In this document: positions 60,142 to 64,000 of the stretch, one piece after another
How positions within the stretch are numbered: the stretch's first letter is position 1
How the letters are laid out: each line of letters opens with the position of its first letter
Assembly (NCBI GenBank): GCA_022661535.1
Contig: JAKULF010000012.1
Span: forward strand, 620,001-684,000
From: Eutypa lata
Taxonomy: Eukaryota; Ascomycota; Sordariomycetes; Xylariales; Diatrypaceae
Direction of reading: 5' to 3'
Length of the DNA stretch: 64,000 nucleotides
The notes under the pieces: generated by a model
Database searches by the model: none
What the model saw: the letters and a program-made list of their open reading frames with translations, nothing else
Told to the model about the DNA's origin: nothing
Program-made: the position numbers and the translations under genes

Positions 60142-60150
60142 ATGTGGTAA
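60142..60150 (+). promoter_or_regulatory. Two-codon uORF overlapping the main start codon
   Basis: ATG TGG TAA runs from 60142 to 60150, and the last A of the stop is the first A of the main ATG (TAATG). A ribosome that initiates at 60142 terminates exactly at the main start, an arrangement suited to termination-reinitiation control. It requires that the transcript begins upstream. Confidence 0.6.
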
Positions 60151-62265
60151 TGGAAGTGTCGAGTCTATTGTCTGCAAAACCCTCATCGAACCTCATACAA
60201 CCGCCTCCCAACCCATCTGGGCCTGGCGCTTTCCATCATCATTCCCCACATCACGCACATTCCACTGGCAGACTTACCGTTGATACGGTATCGGCCCAGA
60301 AGGCAAGCGAAATGGCCTCTGCTTCGCCGATTGAGATGTTCCCGGGTAGTGCCGCTGGCTCCGGTAGTGGCACCACCTCCCCTCAACAGAGAGTGACTCC
60401 AAAGCATGTTCAATTCGAACTCCTTTTCTCAGAAACCCCTCAGTATCGTGCGCGCCTGCCATTGCGAGTGCAGATATACCCTCACGACAGTACCGAGTCC
60501 ATCGTTACGACGGTGAAGAACTTCTATGGACTATACCCCCACCCGACCAGCGGTGGTAAGGGCGTTAGCTTCGAGGATGATCGGGGCAATACGCTCATCG
60601 CGAGATATGAGAACTTCAGCAACAATATGGTTGTTTATGTGAGGGTAATTGAAGAGTCTTCCCCGCCTCCAGCGGTTTTTGGACCTAGCCCCCTCCTGCC
60701 CACACCAATGGATGCCCTTTATCACGCAGCAGAATATGGACCGCAAGCGGCTCAACATCTAGAGCAACACATTGCCCGCCCGGCCTCTAGGGCATCGCGA
60801 AAGCGTAGCCCCTCTCCGAATGGTACTCGTGGGAGACGTAGCGAATCTGTCGGCACAAATCCTACAGTAGGAAAGAAAGGCCGTTCGCGTTCCTCGAGGG
60901 CTCGAGGCCCAAATTATGACAACCACAGTGATAGCATGAATGGCTATAGCAGTGGTGATGGCGCTCCTGGCTCGAGCTCTGGCAAGTCTAAAGAGCAAAT
61001 TGGCAACACAGATATAAGTGTGGAAAATATTGTTGAGGGAGGTCGTCGTAAGCGCGCAAAGTTTGAAAGCTCCGTAAGTCTATTCTCACTTGTCGCTTTG
61101 TGTATGCTGAGGTTAACAACGCTTTGTTTAGGAACTTCCCCTCTTTGCGCCCCCTCAGATGCCTACTACTACATCTAATTCCTCCATGTCTCCTGCCAGA
61201 CGAATTGAGCACCAGCGACCCCCTCTCCCCTTTGTCCACCCAGGCCCACACGCATTTGCAAACCCTCGACCTCTTCAGTCGCCGCAAAGTTATAACAATG
61301 GTTATGGCCATGTCGGTATGTTCGCGACGCCGATGTCAGACACCCGGCGCCAGCGCACCAGCATGGGATACCCCAATGGCAACGGAATCCTTCCCACACC
61401 CGACCCTACTGTCGGTAGCTGCATGTCTGAAGAAGATAAGGATGTAGCTATCCAGCTTATGAGACTAGGTGAAATGTCTAACATTTCCCACGGAAGAACG
61501 TCCGCCTCGACGTTGGATGATACCTTCAGCGGTAAGGCTGATGTCGATTCTTCGACGGGTGCCACCAGCGAGGGGGAAAGTGGCAGTGAGGATGAACTTC
61601 CTCCACCCCGTCGCCAGAAGCTAGACCTTACTAGTGCCAACCGCAAGATCTATCAGACCACCGAGAGCCATTTTATTCCTCCGCGCGCCAGTGTTGATGC
61701 TAGTGGCGATGACGCTGACTACGAAGATGGAAAAGAGGATGGATCTCGTATAGGGCCAAAGCCTAACGAACCCAAGCCCAAGGTGCAGAAGCCGCGCGCT
61801 CCAGGCTCCAAGACGAGCAGCAAACCTAAAATTCCGAAGGCGCCCAAAACCAGCAATGGCTCGAAGATCAAGAAGTCGAGCGGCTTGCCTGCAGGTCCGA
61901 TGTCCCCCGCATCTCTTCCAAACCATTCGCGCAAGCCGTCCATCGCCTCTATTTCTGCAATGTCAGGCCTAACAGGCGATGATGATCAACCTGATCTTTC
62001 CACCAAGCCGCGCTGCCAGCGATGCCGCAAGAGTAAGAAGGGTTGCGACCGGCAACGACCTTGTGGCCGCTGCCGTGATGCTGGCCTTAGCGCAGACCAA
62101 TGTATCAGTGAGGACGAAGGCAATGGACGTAAGGGCCGATATGGTCGGCATATGGGAGTCCCCATCAAGACGGCTGATGTTCCCGGACCTCCCACACTCC
62201 TCCCTGCCGCGCCAATTCCTGTTCCTATGGCCGCGACTGATAAGAACAAGAAGAGAAAGCGGTAG
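60150..62265 (+). CDS. Transcription factor with N-terminal PB1-like domain and C-terminal Zn2Cys6 cluster
   Basis: Probable nuclear DNA-binding regulator; targets unknown. Two exons, 60150-61073 and 61132-62265, 58-nt intron, 685 aa. The frame is open a little upstream, but the first in-frame ATG is 60150. Residues about 84-165 (HVQFELLFSETPQYRARLPL, then GVSFEDDRGNTLIARYENF, then VVYVRV) resemble a PB1/ubiquitin-like fold. Long Ser/Pro/Lys-rich linkers follow, with basic blocks such as GGRRKRAKFE. The zinc cluster is at 603-632: CQRCRKSKKGC, then CGRC, then C, spacing CX2CX6CX5CX2CX9C. The cluster sits near the C-terminus, whereas most fungal Zn2Cys6 factors have it near the N-terminus, and no fungal-specific TF middle-homology domain is seen. 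A two-codon uORF and a probable leader intron precede it. Confidence 0.9.
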
Positions 62266-64000
62266 ACGGTGTGGTCATCAAGTTGGCGATTCGGTCATCA
62301 CCTTTGCACAATATCTTGATTGGAATTGGGACCCGGCTTGATCATTAGCTTATGCTTCTAAACTTGCCATTCTATACAATCCATCTACATGGCGACCCCA
62401 GTAATTTGATCTGTTGTTCTAAAAGGGTATAATCTACAAATCGCAACACAACACTCTACATGCGCATTCATCTATGAGCATGCTAAAAGCAAGAAGCGCT
62501 ATACAATCCAGTCCATGGTTGGACCAGTCGCCTTATGAGATAGTGTATGGATCTCCATTGTTGAGATCTCATTACTATGAAGAAAATTGGAGAAGCGCGT
62601 AGGAGCAGACTCCTGACGATGGGCCCCTGGGCCGTTACACTCCTTTTCAAGTTAAACTACTAGGCGGAGGACGGATCTCTTTAATGGACTCCCTACAAAA
62701 TGGCGTTCGGTCACGCTTGTTTGTCTGGCTTTTCATCTTGGTAAAAGCTCCTGCTTCGCTGGAAGCAGTCCGACCTGCTCGACAAAACCAAAACCAAAAC
62801 CAAAACCAAAACGAAATCAAACCCAATCGTATTACAGAGGGGAAAGCAAGCAAGTTCTTAAAATTCCGGTGTTCAGCAAAGGATGGAGTTTCGAGGTTAA
62901 GCAGAGCGTGGTGCAATGCGCAAGCGCTCCTTTGCTGTTTGGTATGGAAAGGCGAATGGAAGGGGATACAGTATGGGGTTGAGGCTATATTCGTCTCTCC
63001 AATTGCACCTCTGTCATCCGATTTCCTTCTGCATCTTGGGATGATTACAGTAACTTGCTTGGAAGCTTGTCGCATTGTTTGAAATGCTTCCTTTCTCTCT
63101 ATCTCTCTGTTTGTCTTTTTTTTCCTTCTTCTTTTTCTCTCTGTGTCGCTGGGAGGGCTAGCGGGAATGTGCAAGGTACCATGGAAACTTCTTTAGTTTT
63201 ACAAAAAAATATACGATGCTACTATAAAGTCTCCCTTTCCGTTCCGAGTGACTCGTACCTATCCTCATGATGATGATGATGACGATGAATGCGCTAGCTA
63301 CACGCGACAATAATAACGACGACGACGACGGTGATATTCCCTCCTCCCTATTAGTAGGTTTGGTCGATGATCTGCGCATCCATCATCCAACTCTCCCCAT
63401 TTAGTCGCGACACACGACGTCATGACCGACCCTCTTTCTTTATTTATTTACCCAGAAAGTGGGTCTACCCGTGATCTATATCCACTGTGGGGCCCCTTTT
63501 TTCCCTTCCTAAACGCCTGCTTAGTCCGCCAGTCGGTCTCGGTCTCAAAGCCTCGGCATTTTTCACCGTCCGCACCGCACCGGGGGCAGCAGCAAGTCAA
63601 TTCTACATAGTTGAAGAGAGAGATCCCGACCCGCTACTCTAAGTTAAACTCACATCTGTATGTATGTATGTATGTAGGTAGGTAGGTAGGTAGCTAGGGT
63701 ATACGGCGAGGGAAACAATTATCGAGTTGAGACTATTTACCTACTCATCGCATTCTAACTTGTAGACTACCTAGATAGGTACATACTTGCACATCAGCGC
63801 ATACTGTACTGTACATATGCAAAGCGTCTAATGACTACTACATATGTAACTCGCTCAGCGATTGGTAAGGGGTAGTAGATATGTATGCAGCCACATGATC
63901 TCCAACCAGGAAAGAAGAAAAAAAGAAACCGCTGGCTGGGCTGGCTGGTTCCGACTCCCGAGCAAAAGAAAGAAAACATGTACAGCGTCGTGGCATTGGT
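62266..64000. other. 3' flank and right-hand spacer
   Basis: About 1.7 kb with no supported gene. It contains an AAAACC array near 62783-62811, an ATG-repeat near 63267, and GTAT followed by GTAG tetramer arrays at 63658-63692. Confidence 0.55.
63658..63692. repeat. GTAT then GTAG tetranucleotide array
   Basis: About four GTAT units run directly into about four GTAG units, linking a simple microsatellite to the TAGGTAGG motif scattered over the window. Confidence 0.9.

Larger units (their letters stand above)
52889..60149. other. Long gene-free region (7.3 kb)
   Basis: No intact gene found. It holds the cyclin promoter, a broken coding-like fragment at 54253-54495, a trinucleotide array at 56343-56380, TAGGTAGG-type tracts near 57030 and 57530, an AAT array near 58762, and the leader of the transcription factor gene at the right end with a probable leader intron. 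Confidence 0.55.

Noticed and set aside
62783..62811. AAAACC array considered as interstitial telomere repeat
   Set aside because: Not TTAGGG/CCCTAA; a simple hexamer array.

Overview
The window looks like chromosomal DNA of a filamentous ascomycete (Pezizomycotina, most likely Sordariomycetes; the class is an inference from protein resemblance). Genes carry short introns (about 50-370 nt) with GT..AG borders. The gene set includes a Pot1 telomere protein, a zinc-cluster transcription factor, a urease accessory protein, a DUF1996 secreted protein and paired tailoring enzymes. I predict seventeen protein genes on both strands, separated by long AT-rich spacers with many TAGGTAGG-type simple motifs. 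No rRNA, tRNA, CRISPR array or intact transposon was recognised. All exon joins were made by hand from splice signals, reading frame and family resemblance.

Region 1 (1-16.5 kb) is accessory in character. It holds a HAD-type phosphatase, an unrecognised protein built from exon-encoded GKYxG repeats with an acidic tail, and a convergent FAD monooxygenase / O-methyltransferase pair (a likely two-enzyme tailoring unit with no core synthase nearby). It also holds a divergent 14-3-3-like protein, decayed coding-like DNA and long gene-free stretches.

Region 2 (16.5-28.8 kb) holds a 78-residue cysteine-rich protein, RNA polymerase III subunit RPC4/Rpc53, urease accessory protein UreD, the cohesin subunit Scc3/STAG, and a secreted DUF1996 protein. 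The cohesin gene is divergent from ureD and has a five-codon uORF 9 nt before its start.

Region 3 (33-48 kb) is a dense core block: importin alpha, Pot1, a DHX57/YLR419W-like DEVH helicase, aprataxin (divergent from the helicase) and an AT-hook protein. Telomere protection, DNA end repair and chromatin binding lie side by side here, next to nuclear import.

Region 4 (48-64 kb) has a mitotic B-type cyclin, whose start is probably a 12-nt first exon, and then about 7.3 kb with no intact gene. The last gene is a transcription factor with an N-terminal PB1-like domain and a C-terminal Zn2Cys6 cluster, preceded by a two-codon uORF whose stop overlaps the main start.

Most notable for follow-up: the exon-per-repeat GKYxG protein, the 14-3-3-like protein without the usual Arg-Tyr pair, the uORF arrangements, and the monooxygenase/methyltransferase pair. 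I did not find a clearly new multi-gene system.
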